From assembly GCA_022800935.1 (NCBI GenBank), contig JAAWRH010000016.1, positions 1-64,000 on the forward strand: DNA of 64,000 nucleotides. Reading direction: 5' to 3'. Source of the stretch: Oscillospiraceae bacterium (GTDB lineage: Bacteria > Bacillota > Clostridia > Oscillospirales > Ruminococcaceae). The notes beneath the pieces were generated by a model that worked only from the letters and a program-made list of their open reading frames with translations, searched no databases and was not told the DNA's origin. The stretch's first letter is position 1; each line of letters starts with the position of its first letter. Both the position numbers and the translations under genes were made by a program. This document shows positions 33,706 through 42,121 of this stretch, one piece after another.

Positions 33706-34506
33706 TTAGGGGCGCAGACCCATGCCGCCCTCCAGCGTCAGCGTTTCGCCGGTCAAATACTTGAAGTCAGGAGAAGCCAGCTGCACGCACACCCGGCCAA
33801 TCTCCAGCTCGGAGTCGCCGTAATGGCCCATGGGGGGCATCTTCACGTTGGCCTTGAAGGCGTCGGGATAGGCCTTCTCAAAGTTTTCCAGCTGGGCGGT
33901 CCAGGCGATGGGGCAGATGATGTTGACGTTGATGCCGTCGGGGCCCCATTCGGTGGCGGCCACTCTGGTCAGGCCGCGGATGCCTTCCTTGGCGGCAGCG
34001 TAGGAGCACTGTCCGAAGTTACCGAACAGCCCCGCGCCGGAGGCAAAGTTGATGACCGTGCCCTTGGTCTCCTTCAGATGAGGATAGCAGGCCTTCATGT
34101 AATAAAACGCCGCGTACAGCCCGGAATACACCGCCAGGTCAAAGTTCTCGGTGGTGTGCTGGGCCAGGGGCACGCCGGAGGCGGAAGCCTGGGCGTTGTT
34201 GATGAGCACGTCGATGCGGCCGAACTCCTTGATGGTCTGATCGATTACGTTCTGGACAACGGCCTCGTTGTCGGAACCGGCGCTGACGTCCGCCTGGACG
34301 GGGAGCACCTTGATGTTATACAGCCTCTCCAGCTCCTCCTTGGCGTCGGTGAGCTTCTTTACGTTGCGCCCTGTAATGACAAGGTTTGCCCCTTCCTTTG
34401 CGTAGGCGGTGGCAATGCCGTAGCCGATGGAACCGCAGCGCCCGTCGCTGAGGGTGGCGCGGCCCGCGCCGGTGATAATGGCAACCTTACCCTGTAAATG
34501 TCCCAT
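33706..34506 (-). CDS. uxuB: SDR oxidoreductase next to uxuA, probable D-mannonate oxidoreductase
   Basis: About 266 residues from ATG 34506 (AGGAGG eight bases upstream). Short-chain dehydrogenase fold with cofactor loop TGAGRATLSDGRCGSIGYG, in which about six extra residues sit inside the usual TGxxxGxG. NNAQAS replaces NNAG, and the catalytic Ser, Tyr and Lys are in NFASGAG and CSYAAAKEG. In several Firmicutes the fructuronate reductase step (fructuronate to mannonate) is catalysed by an SDR encoded beside uxuA. This position makes that role likely here. The symbol is assigned from context, not from sequence alone. Confidence 0.6.
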   Translation of the reverse strand: MGHLQGKVAIITGAGRATLSDGRCGSIGYGIATAYAKEGANLVITGRNVKKLTDAKEELERLYNIKVLPVQADVSAGSDNEAVVQNVIDQTIKEFGRIDVLINNAQASASGVPLAQHTTENFDLAVYSGLYAAFYYMKACYPHLKETKGTVINFASGAGLFGNFGQCSYAAAKEGIRGLTRVAATEWGPDGINVNIICPIAWTAQLENFEKAYPDAFKANVKMPPMGHYGDSELEIGRVCVQLASPDFKYLTGETLTLEGGMGLRP

Positions 34507-34530
34507 TTGAAAGACCTCCTTTATTTTGGA

Positions 34531-34593
34531 GGGAACACAAAGGCTTCCCAAAAAGCCTTTTGTGTTCCCCATAACTTTGTTATAATGATAACA
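34531..34593 (-). promoter_or_regulatory. Intercistronic hairpin and palindrome between uxuA and the SDR gene
   Basis: A 16-bp inverted repeat with one bulged T (arms 34531-34546 and 34553-34569, core AAGCCTTT/AAAGGCTT) lies just before the SDR ribosome site. It is followed by the palindrome TGTTAT-AATG-ATAACA (34578-34593). These may tune SDR expression relative to uxuA by processing or by regulator binding. Confidence 0.45.
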
Positions 34594-34637
34594 CACTCGG
34601 AGAAAAAGGTAAAGGGCTTTTCCGTCAGAAAAAAGGG

Positions 34638-35720
34638 TTATTTTTCCTTATCCATTTTGCCGATGGCCTCCCACAGGCCGTTGAGGTAGCAGGCACCCAG
34701 CGCCCGGTCATACAGCCCGTAGCCGGGGCGGCCGGTCTCCCCCCAGATCATTCTGCCGTGGTCGGGGCGGATATAGGTGTCGGGGCAGGTGTCGTAAACG
34801 GCCTTCATAATCTCAAACAGGTCCAGGTCCCCGGTGGAGGAGAGATGGGCGGCCTCGCGGAATTTGTGGTGTCCCAGATACTTGACGTTGCGCACATGGA
34901 GGCAGCCGATGCGCCCCATCTCGCCGAAGTGGCGGACGATGGCGGGGATATCGTTGTCCGGGTTGGAGCCCAGGGAACCGGTGCAGAGGCAGACGGTGTT
35001 GGCGGGGGAGTCGTGGAGCTTGACAATTTTGTCGAAGTCCTCCTGGGAATGGGCGATGCGGGGCAGGCCGAAGATAGGCCAGGCCGGGTCGTCGGGGTGG
35101 CAGGCCATGACGACCCCGCATTCCTCGCAGGTGGGAATGATGCCGTCCAGGAAGTACTTGTAGTTGGCCCGCAGGTCGTCGGGGGTGATGGACTTGTACC
35201 GCTCCAGGGTGGTCTCCAGCTCCGCCAGGCGGTTAGGTTCCCAGCCGGGCAGGGTAAAGCCGTTGCTGTTCTCTATGGTGTTGCGCACCAGGTCCACGGG
35301 GGTCATGGTCCCCAGCTCCGCCTCGTCAAAGTACAGGCTGTTGGAGCCGTCCTCTGGAATCAGGCGGGCCAGGTCGGTGCGCAGCCAGTCAAAGACGGGC
35401 ATGAAGTTGTAGACAATGACCTTGACGCCGTATTTTGCCAGATTGCGGATGGTAATGCAATAGTTTTCGATGTACTGGTCGCGGGTGGGCAGGCCCATTT
35501 TAATGTCCTCGTGGACGTTGACCGATTCAATGACCTCGCATTCCAGACCCGCGGCATGGACCTCGTCGATATAGGAGCGGATTTCCTCCTCCGTCCAGAT
35601 CTCTCCGGCAGCCTTGTAGTCCAGGAAGCCCATCAGGCCGGTCATGCCGGGAATCTGCTTAATCTGGCTCAGGGTCACGCTGTCACTGTTGGAACCGTAC
35701 CAACGGAACGTCATTTTCAT
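34638..35720 (-). CDS. uxuA: Mannonate dehydratase
   Basis: A 360-residue enzyme with the UxuA signatures [66 protein letters not shown] and [11 protein letters not shown]. It dehydrates D-mannonate to 2-keto-3-deoxygluconate in glucuronate breakdown, using Mn2+ or Fe2+. Full length. The start follows AGGAGG, and a good promoter lies at 35791-35819. The following SDR probably makes its substrate. The downstream enzymes KdgK and KdgA are not in the window. Confidence 0.97.
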   Translation of the reverse strand: MKMTFRWYGSNSDSVTLSQIKQIPGMTGLMGFLDYKAAGEIWTEEEIRSYIDEVHAAGLECEVIESVNVHEDIKMGLPTRDQYIENYCITIRNLAKYGVKVIVYNFMPVFDWLRTDLARLIPEDGSNSLYFDEAELGTMTPVDLVRNTIENSNGFTLPGWEPNRLAELETTLERYKSITPDDLRANYKYFLDGIIPTCEECGVVMACHPDDPAWPIFGLPRIAHSQEDFDKIVKLHDSPANTVCLCTGSLGSNPDNDIPAIVRHFGEMGRIGCLHVRNVKYLGHHKFREAAHLSSTGDLDLFEIMKAVYDTCPDTYIRPDHGRMIWGETGRPGYGLYDRALGACYLNGLWEAIGKMDKEK

Positions 35721-35765
35721 GTTTCAATCCTCCTAAAATTGCCGGTTTTCCCTGTGGGAAGGGCT

Positions 35766-35819
35766 CCGGACAGGTCCGGCTTTTTGATTTAGTATAACAC
35801 AGCATGGAAAAAGTGTCCA
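35766..35819 (-). promoter_or_regulatory. uxuA promoter with palindrome at the transcription start
   Basis: Read leftward, TGGACA (35814-35819), a 17-bp spacer and TATACT (35791-35796, extended TG). Just downstream of the expected start lies the palindrome CCGGAC-AG-GTCCGG (35766-35779), a likely operator or leader hairpin. Confidence 0.65.
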
Positions 35820-35990
35820 TCCATATACGCACTATTTTATGACGGGGAGATTTGTACAACATTACAGGATTGGGGATAAGCCCATCCATGATTTTGTCAA
35901 GATAGCGTTTCCTTTTTTGGGGAGGATGTGATATACTATTTCCATCAAGCCAAACCAAAAAACGACACAAACGGGAGGAATCGCGTTCAG

Positions 35991-36563
35991 ATGGAAATGA
36001 ATTTTGAAGCGCTGAAAAGCCAGGTCACTGCCTGCACTGCCTGTGAGCTCTGCAAGACAAGGCACAACGTCGTATTCGGCGACGGCGTACCCAATGCGGA
36101 GGTGATGTTCATCGGGGAGGGCCCCGGCGAGCAGGAGGATTTACAGGGCAGGCCCTTTGTGGGCCGCGCCGGGCAGCTGTTGGACAAGATGCTGGCGGTC
36201 ATCGACCTGGACCGGAGCAAAAACATATACATCACCAATATGGTCAAATGCCGCCCGCCCCAGAACCGGGACCCCCTCCCGGCGGAGCAGGAGCAGTGCA
36301 TCGCCTATCTCCGCGGCCAGGTGGCGGCCATCCGCCCGAAGATTATCGTTTGCCTGGGGCGCATCGCGGCCTGCCGCCTGATCTCCAAGGACTTTAAAGT
36401 GACCAAGCAGCACGGCATGTGGTTTGAAAAAAACGGCGTGCTGATGATGGGCACCTTCCACCCCGCCGCCCTCCTGCGCTACCCCGCTCAAAAGCCCGCC
36501 GCCTTTGAGGATTTTACCGCCCTGCGGGACAAAATTCAGGAGATATGCGACCACACCTACTGA
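35991..36563 (+). CDS. Family 4 (4Fe-4S) uracil-DNA glycosylase
   Basis: About 190 residues from ATG 35991 (GGGAGGA upstream). It shows the family-4 features: CTACELCKTRHNVVFGDG with the first two cluster Cys (15 and 18), GEGPGEQEDLQGRPFVGRAG as active site, TNMVKCRPPQNRDP and TFHPAALLR. It removes uracil from DNA, starting base-excision repair. It is 18 bp upstream of the isocitrate dehydrogenase gene and probably cotranscribed. Confidence 0.95.
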   Translation: MEMNFEALKSQVTACTACELCKTRHNVVFGDGVPNAEVMFIGEGPGEQEDLQGRPFVGRAGQLLDKMLAVIDLDRSKNIYITNMVKCRPPQNRDPLPAEQEQCIAYLRGQVAAIRPKIIVCLGRIAACRLISKDFKVTKQHGMWFEKNGVLMMGTFHPAALLRYPAQKPAAFEDFTALRDKIQEICDHTY

Positions 36564-36581
36564 ATGAAATGAGGAATATGG

Positions 36582-37793
36582 ATGAAAAAGATACCTATGA
36601 CCACCCCTCTTGTGGAGATGGACGGGGACGAAATGACCCGCGTCATCTGGAAATGGATTAAGGAAGAGTTGATCTGCCCCTTTGTGGAGCTGAAGACCGA
36701 ATACTATGACCTGGGACTACCCCACCGGGACGAAACCGGCGACCAGGTGACCATCGACGCCGCCAACGCCAACCGGAAGTACGGCGTCTCGGTAAAATGC
36801 GCCACCATCACCCCCAACGGCCAGCGGATGAGCGAGTACAGCCTCCATCAGATGTGGAAGAGCCCCAACGGAACCATTCGTGCCATTCTGGACGGCACCG
36901 TATTCCGCACCCCCATCCAGATTGACCCGGTGAAGCCGGTGGTCAAAAACTGGAAAAAGCCCATCACCATTGCCCGCCACGCCTTTGGGGATATCTACAA
37001 GGCGACGGAATACTGCGTGCCCGGCAAAGGCAGGGCGGAGCTCGTGTTCACCGGGGAAAACGGCGAGAGCTTTCGGGAGACCATCTATGACTTTGAGGGG
37101 CCCGGCGTTATCCAGGGCAGCTTCAACAAGGACAGCTCCATCCGCTCCTTCGCCCATGCCTGCTTCCGCTATGCCCTGAGCCTGAAGCAGGACCTGTGGT
37201 TCTCCGCCAAGGACACCATCTCCAAAAAGTACGACCACACCTTTAAGGATATTTTTCAGGAAATATACGAAAAGGACTACCAGGCGGACTTTGAAAAGGC
37301 GGGGATTACCTACTTTTATACCCTCATCGACGACGCTGTGGCCCGTGTCGTCCGCAGCGAGGGCGGGTTTATCTGGGCCTGCAAAAATTACGACGGCGAC
37401 GTGATGAGCGACATGCTCTCCACCGCCTTCGGTTCCCTGGCGATGATGACCAGCGTCCTGGTGAGCCCGGACGGCAAATACGAGTACGAGGCCGCCCACG
37501 GCACTGTCACCCGCCACTATTACCGCTACCTGAAGGGGGAGAAGACCTCCACCAACCCGGTTGCCACCATCTTCGCCTGGAGCGGGGCCCTGGCCAAACG
37601 GGGAGAGCTGGACGGAAACCGCCCCCTGGCGGACTTTGCCTCCGCCCTGGAAAAGGCCACCCTGGACACCCTCAACGCCGGGATTATGACCGGAGATCTA
37701 TGCGGACTCTGCGAGGGCATCACCCCCACCAAAGTCACCACCGAGGAGTTTATCGCCGCCATTCGGAAAAATTTGGAAAGTGTTCTTGCTTAG
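36582..37793 (+). CDS. icd: NADP-dependent isocitrate dehydrogenase (eukaryote-like dimeric type)
   Basis: A 403-residue enzyme with the class II IDH motifs MTTPLVEMDGDEMTRVIWKW, KSPNGTIRAILDGTVFR, KNYDGDVMSDMLSTAFGSL and AAHGTVTRHYYRYLKGE. It converts isocitrate to 2-oxoglutarate and supplies NADPH and a glutamate precursor, typical of the oxidative half-TCA branch in anaerobes. The sequence is closer to mitochondrial/cytosolic and some Clostridia/Bacteroides enzymes than to E. coli Icd. A terminator follows at 37861. Confidence 0.96.
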   Translation: MKKIPMTTPLVEMDGDEMTRVIWKWIKEELICPFVELKTEYYDLGLPHRDETGDQVTIDAANANRKYGVSVKCATITPNGQRMSEYSLHQMWKSPNGTIRAILDGTVFRTPIQIDPVKPVVKNWKKPITIARHAFGDIYKATEYCVPGKGRAELVFTGENGESFRETIYDFEGPGVIQGSFNKDSSIRSFAHACFRYALSLKQDLWFSAKDTISKKYDHTFKDIFQEIYEKDYQADFEKAGITYFYTLIDDAVARVVRSEGGFIWACKNYDGDVMSDMLSTAFGSLAMMTSVLVSPDGKYEYEAAHGTVTRHYYRYLKGEKTSTNPVATIFAWSGALAKRGELDGNRPLADFASALEKATLDTLNAGIMTGDLCGLCEGITPTKVTTEEFIAAIRKNLESVLA

Positions 37794-37860
37794 TTTTGTC
37801 AAGAGGAACTTTTCGCAGTAGTGCAGACGGTTTTGCCGTTAAAATGGAGCGGACGAAAGC

Positions 37861-37896
37861 GGGGGGCAGGATTGTCAAATCCTGTTCCCCGTTTTT
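37861..37896 (+). terminator. Terminator of the udg-icd operon
   Basis: CAGGATT and AATCCTG, extended by runs of G and C, form a stem with a 4-base loop (37861-37890), followed by GTTTTTGG. Confidence 0.7.
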
Positions 37897-37921
37897 GGCC
37901 GCGAAATGGCAACGGCAAAAA

Positions 37922-37995
37922 TCCAGACAGTCAAGAGGTAAGAGTTGAGATTTTTTGCGAAGCAAAAAATACTACTCGGCCCTTGACGGTCTGGA
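37922..37995. repeat. Nested inverted repeats upstream of the LRR gene
   Basis: Outer arms TCCAGACAGTCAAG (37922-37935) and CTTGACGGTCTGGA (37982-37995) differ at one position. Inside them lies a perfect stem, ATTTTTTGC-gaa-GCAAAAAAT (37950-37970). The 74-bp unit marks the left edge of an A+T-richer island and could be a small mobile-element remnant. Confidence 0.5.
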
Positions 37996-38021
37996 TAGTC
38001 GGAACGGAGATAGAACGGGGA

Positions 38022-38050
38022 TTGTTTTCGGTGGTGAGATGTGCTATACT
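38022..38050 (+). promoter_or_regulatory. Promoter of the LRR-like gene
   Basis: TTGTTT (38022-38027), a 17-bp spacer and TATACT (38045-38050) with extended TG, 57 bp before the start. Confidence 0.6.
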
Positions 38051-38106
38051 TGGGTTAGTAAGAAAACCGACAAATCGGAATTTCTGAAGAGCAGGGGATG
38101 AAAAAC

Positions 38107-39024
38107 ATGATGTTGGAATTTGCTCCGAATACTTATATGTTGGAATATCAGGACGGAGCTTATCTCTGCAACGACACAAAAAGGGTAGAAGCGCCGCTGA
38201 ATTTAGATACCCTTGAGGAAGCTGTCAGGCAATGCCCGAGGCTTCGACAGGTTTATTTGGATGATGCCCCATTTGGTGACCAGTGTTTCCCTGTTTTGGC
38301 ACGAATTCCCAAGCTGAAAGAGCTGTCTCTAATGCGGAGCAAACAGATTACCGGACATGGACTGGAACTGTTGAAAGACGTTCCCCTAAGGAAGCTATTC
38401 TTGCAACGGACGGCTTTGGATGATGATGGGCTGGCTCAAGCCACAAAGATTAAAGGGCTGGAATATATAAATATAGCTGTCTGCCGCCATGTTACCTTTG
38501 GAGGACTGTTGGCAGTTTCCTGGCGAGACAAGCTATATATCAGCGATACAGACAAACATGATGCCGAGGGTATTGCAGGGCTGTTTACAAGGGCGGAACG
38601 CAAGTCATACGAAGATGCCCGTACCTATAAAACCATGAAAAATCGAATTTCATTGGACAATCCCGAACTACAGGCTCCCATCCATGCGCTACAGGAATTC
38701 TTTGACGGCATGAACCGCTGGGAGCGGATAGCAGAACGAAAAGGCCGTGGTAATCAGGCGGAAATTGATGCACTGTTTGCCAAGAGGGTTCGCTTCTCTC
38801 CTCGTCCCGGCTGGCGTCCTGTGAATCTTTCCTGGAGAAGCGGCGGGACTTATACAGATTATCGCTTGATTGCCGGTGAACAGGTGACAAAAAGCAAGTT
38901 TTGGCTTTATGCGGAACAGGATGTTTTCTACTATCGTTATTTGATGCGTCTGGTTGATGATAAGTGGATGATTGACAATGCCCAGTGGTGTGAAAATGGG
39001 CGCTGGTCTTTCTGTGGTTTGTAA
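38107..39024 (+). CDS. Leucine-rich-repeat-like protein of unknown function
   Basis: About 305 residues. Residues 30-135 show four or five LRR-like units (LRQVYLDDAPFGDQ, LKELSLMRSKQITG, LRKLFLQRTALDDDG, LEYINIAVCRHVTF). The C-terminal 150 residues are Trp/Tyr-rich with no known motif. No signal peptide or membrane helix, so probably cytoplasmic. ATG 38107 is preferred over 38098, which sits one base from the GGGG ribosome site. Base composition is lower in G+C than the flanking genes. It stands alone, upstream of a toxin-antitoxin pair. A binding or scaffold role is possible, but no function is proposed. Confidence 0.65.
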   Translation: MMLEFAPNTYMLEYQDGAYLCNDTKRVEAPLNLDTLEEAVRQCPRLRQVYLDDAPFGDQCFPVLARIPKLKELSLMRSKQITGHGLELLKDVPLRKLFLQRTALDDDGLAQATKIKGLEYINIAVCRHVTFGGLLAVSWRDKLYISDTDKHDAEGIAGLFTRAERKSYEDARTYKTMKNRISLDNPELQAPIHALQEFFDGMNRWERIAERKGRGNQAEIDALFAKRVRFSPRPGWRPVNLSWRSGGTYTDYRLIAGEQVTKSKFWLYAEQDVFYYRYLMRLVDDKWMIDNAQWCENGRWSFCGL

Positions 39025-39148
39025 CGGGAAGTGGGCTCTTAAGGAACTTAAGCAAATTCTAATTTATCGGGAGTCAAAAAGCCATCGAAATGCAATAGCA
39101 TACTCGCATAGATTGCACACTGATGATTCATTTGAAAGAAGAAAACTT

Positions 39149-39433
39149 ATGGAACTAAAATTTGAATGGGACGAGGAAAAAGACCGCATCAATCGCCAAA
39201 AACACGGTATATCTTTTGAAACGGCTTCATACGTCTTTCGTGATGAGTATTACATAGAAATGTATGATTTTGAGCATAGTATGGAAGAAGACCGCTATAT
39301 TGCAATCGGTATGGTCGGTGATCTGCTGTTTGTTGTATTTACCGAGCGTGGGGAAAATATCCGGTTAATCTCTGCAAGATTGGCAACGGAGAGTGAGAGG
39401 AGGCTTTATTATGACCAAAACTTTTACAATTAA
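39149..39433 (+). CDS. brnT: BrnT-family toxin
   Basis: A 94-residue protein with the BrnT core FEWDEEKDRINRQKHGISFE and a C-terminal LISARLATESERRLY. BrnT is a RelE-like ribonuclease toxin that stops growth unless it is bound by its antitoxin. The following gene overlaps by 23 bp and has the size and order of brnA. The ribosome site is weak. Intact frame with no disruption. Confidence 0.85.
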   Translation: MELKFEWDEEKDRINRQKHGISFETASYVFRDEYYIEMYDFEHSMEEDRYIAIGMVGDLLFVVFTERGENIRLISARLATESERRLYYDQNFYN

Positions 39434-39593
39434 GGATGGCCAAACTCCTACACAGGAACAGTTGGAGGAAGTCAAGGCGGCGGCAGAACGGGAAATTCAA
39501 TTTGACGAGGATTCCCCGGAACTGTCACCCGCAATGTACAAAGCGTTCAGATGTTCCATAGCGCAACGCAACAGAAAAAAGAAAAATGCGTAG
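39411..39593 (+). CDS. brnA: BrnA-family antitoxin
   Basis: A 60-residue acidic/basic protein from ATG 39411, after GAGAGGAGG inside the toxin gene. FDEDSPELSPAMYKAFR is typical of the small COG3514/BrnA antitoxins of Clostridia. It neutralises BrnT and, with it, probably represses the operon. Short for BrnA (usually 80-100 residues), and the ribbon-helix-helix part is reduced, so DNA binding is less certain than toxin binding. Confidence 0.75.
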   Translation: MTKTFTIKDGQTPTQEQLEEVKAAAEREIQFDEDSPELSPAMYKAFRCSIAQRNRKKKNA

Positions 39594-39715
39594 AAATTGA
39601 AGCAGGGCGGCGGTGACTATCCCGCGCCCCTGTGCCGCCTGCGGCCTGCCTGTTGTTTTCGGGGTGTCCCCGTTCCTTTACGATACACTCCTTTAAAATT
39701 TGTTTTCTATCTGCC

Positions 39716-39749
39716 GTCCGCCTCCGGAGCTTCCGGGGGCGGACTTTTT
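39716..39749 (+). terminator. Terminator after brnA
   Basis: GTCCGCC and GGCGGAC close a G+C-rich hairpin (39716-39744) followed by TTTTT. The T-run also contributes the first bases of the next promoter. Confidence 0.75.
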
Positions 39750-39777
39750 GCATATTCGCTTTGGGGCGCGGTATACT
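39748..39777 (+). promoter_or_regulatory. Promoter of the second sugar ABC importer
   Basis: TTGCAT (39748-39753), an 18-bp spacer and TATACT (39772-39777). It begins inside the T-run of the preceding terminator. Confidence 0.6.
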
Positions 39778-39823
39778 AGGCTTTGTGCTCTATTTTGTTT
39801 TTGAATTTAGGAGGCGATATCCC

Positions 39824-41230
39824 ATGAAAAAAATATTATCCGCTGCCCTTGCGACGGCGTTATCCTTATCCATGACAGGATGTAACACAGCGTCTTCCTC
39901 TTCCGGACAGTCCTCAAACCAATCCTCCGGGACAAGCTCCGCCGGAGGGTCTTCCGTTTCTCAGCCGGCCAATACGGCCAAGGGCGGTAAAATCTATTAC
40001 CTCAACTTCAAGCCGGAAATCGCCGGTATCTATGACGAAATCGCCCAGACCTACCAGGACGAAACCGGCGTGGAGGTGACGGTCGTCACCGCTGCCTCCG
40101 GCGCATACGAGCAGACCCTGAAGTCGGAGATTGCCAAGGCGGAGCCGCCAACCATCTTCCAGATCAACGGCCCCAAGGGTTACGCCGCCTGGAAGGACTA
40201 CTGCGCGGACCTGAAGGACACCCAACTATACCAGCACCTCACCGACAAGAGCCTGGCTATCACAGACGGCGAGGGAGTTTACGGCATTCCCTATGTGGTG
40301 GAGGGATACGGAATCATCTATAACGACGCAATCATGCAGAAATATTTTGCCATGGAGGGGGCAAAGGCAGCCTCCATGGAGGAAATCAACAGCTTTGATA
40401 AGCTGAAAGCCGTGGTGGAGGATATGACGGCCAAAAAGGATGCGCTGGGCATTTCCGGCGTGTTTGCCTCCACCTCCCTCCAGCCCGGCGAGGACTGGAG
40501 ATGGCAGACCCACCTGGCCAACATCCCGCTATACTATGAGTTCCAGGCCAACCAGATTGACCTGACCGGCGATGCCACCGGTGAAATCACCTTCCAGCAC
40601 GGGGAACAGTTCAAAAATATCTTTGACCTGTACCTGAACAACTCCACCACTGACCCCAAGCTGCTGGGGAGCCGCCAGGTGGCGGATTCTATGGCGGAAT
40701 TCGCCCTGGGGCAGTGCGCCATGGTGCAGAACGGCAACTGGGCCTGGAGCCAGATATCCGATGTGGAGGGCAACGTGGTAAAGGAGGAGGATATCCATTT
40801 CCTGCCCGTTTATACCGGCATGGAGGGGGAAGAGAACCAGGGATTGGCCATTGGAACCGAAAACTTCCTTGCCATCAACAAAACCGTTCCGGAGGACCAG
40901 CAGAAGCTGGCGGAGGATTTCCTGTTCTGGCTTTACTCCAGTGACAAGGGCAAGGACTATATCACCAACCGTTTAGGATTTATCGCGCCCTTTGACACCT
41001 TTTCGGAGGAGGAGAAGCCCACCGATCCCCTGGCGCGGGAGGTACTGGACTGGATGGGCCGCGAGGGGGTTCAGACCATCCCCTGGAACTTCACCATCTT
41101 CCCCAGCCAGACCTTTAAGGATGATTTTGGGGCTGCGCTGCTCCAGTACGCTCAAGGGAGCAAGACATGGGAGGATGTTTCCGGCACGGTAATCAGCCGC
41201 TGGAAGGAAGAAAGCGCAATGGCCCAGTGA
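39824..41230 (+). CDS. Sugar ABC transporter substrate-binding lipoprotein
   Basis: About 468 residues from ATG 39824 (TTTAGGAGGCG upstream). The lipoprotein signal ends in SMTGC (Cys20), followed by a Ser/Gly linker and a family-1 solute-binding domain (about 50-450). It has the pattern of binding proteins for oligosaccharides or GlcNAc-type sugars (VYGIPYVVEGYGIIYN, GQCAMVQNGNWAW). It is first in an operon with two permeases and has its own promoter. Substrate not determined. Confidence 0.92.
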   Translation: MKKILSAALATALSLSMTGCNTASSSSGQSSNQSSGTSSAGGSSVSQPANTAKGGKIYYLNFKPEIAGIYDEIAQTYQDETGVEVTVVTAASGAYEQTLKSEIAKAEPPTIFQINGPKGYAAWKDYCADLKDTQLYQHLTDKSLAITDGEGVYGIPYVVEGYGIIYNDAIMQKYFAMEGAKAASMEEINSFDKLKAVVEDMTAKKDALGISGVFASTSLQPGEDWRWQTHLANIPLYYEFQANQIDLTGDATGEITFQHGEQFKNIFDLYLNNSTTDPKLLGSRQVADSMAEFALGQCAMVQNGNWAWSQISDVEGNVVKEEDIHFLPVYTGMEGEENQGLAIGTENFLAINKTVPEDQQKLAEDFLFWLYSSDKGKDYITNRLGFIAPFDTFSEEEKPTDPLAREVLDWMGREGVQTIPWNFTIFPSQTFKDDFGAALLQYAQGSKTWEDVSGTVISRWKEESAMAQ

Positions 41231-41275
41231 CAGAAACAAAGAGAAAGTCCATTATTAACTAACCGGGAGGGCGGC

Positions 41276-42121
41276 ATGAACAAGACCTTAAAAAAATACT
41301 TTCCCCTTTTTGTTATACCAACTTTGGCGGCGTTCCTCATCGCCTTTCTAATCCCGTTCCTGATGGGATTCTATCTGTCCTTCACCGAATTCACCACCGT
41401 TTCCAACGCCAGGTGGGTCGGGTTAGGCAACTACAAAAGGGCGATTACCGCCAACCGGGATTTTGTCAACGCCCTGTGGTTTACGGTCCGCTTTACCGTC
41501 CTCTCGGTTATCACCATCAATGTGCTGGGCTTTTTTCTTGCCCTGCTGTTGACGCGGGATATCCGCGGAACCAATCTGTTCCGGACCGTGTTCTTTATGC
41601 CGAACCTCATCGGCGGCATTGTCCTGGGGTATATCTGGCAGCTCATCATCAACGGCGTGCTGATGCATTTTGGGGTAGACATCACCTTTTCCGCCAAATA
41701 CGGCTTCTGGGGTCTGGTAATATTGATGAACTGGCAGATGGTGGGGTATATGATGATCATCTACATCGCGGGTATTCAGAATATCCCCGGAGAGCTCAAC
41801 GAGGCCGCCGCCATCGACGGGGCCACGCCCTTGCAGACGCTGCGCCATGTCACCATCCCCATGGTGGCCCCCTCCACCACCATCTGCACCTTTCTGACCC
41901 TGACCAACTCCTTCAAGCTGTTTGACCAGAACCTGGCCCTCACCGCCGGTGCGCCGGGGCGGGAAAGCGCCATGCTGGCCCTGGACATCTACAACACCTT
42001 TTACGGGCGGATTGGCTATGAAGGGGTGGGGCAGGCCAAGGCGGTCATCTTTTTCCTGATGGTGGCGCTTATCGCCTTCGCCCAGCTTTATCTGACCAGG
42101 AGCAGGGAGGTGGAGCAGTGA
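41276..42121 (+). CDS. Sugar ABC transporter permease (MalF type)
   Basis: A 281-residue permease with six helices and an EAA loop (ELNEAAAIDGATPLQTLRHV). It lacks the long N-terminal extension of E. coli MalF, as usual for CUT1 permeases of Firmicutes. It overlaps the next permease gene by 4 bp (GTGA) and forms the channel with it. Confidence 0.92.
   Translation: MNKTLKKYFPLFVIPTLAAFLIAFLIPFLMGFYLSFTEFTTVSNARWVGLGNYKRAITANRDFVNALWFTVRFTVLSVITINVLGFFLALLLTRDIRGTNLFRTVFFMPNLIGGIVLGYIWQLIINGVLMHFGVDITFSAKYGFWGLVILMNWQMVGYMMIIYIAGIQNIPGELNEAAAIDGATPLQTLRHVTIPMVAPSTTICTFLTLTNSFKLFDQNLALTAGAPGRESAMLALDIYNTFYGRIGYEGVGQAKAVIFFLMVALIAFAQLYLTRSREVEQ

Noticed and set aside
36582-37793. Isocitrate dehydrogenase as a foreign (eukaryotic) gene
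   Set aside because: This type is usual in many anaerobic bacteria, and its codon use matches the neighbouring genes.
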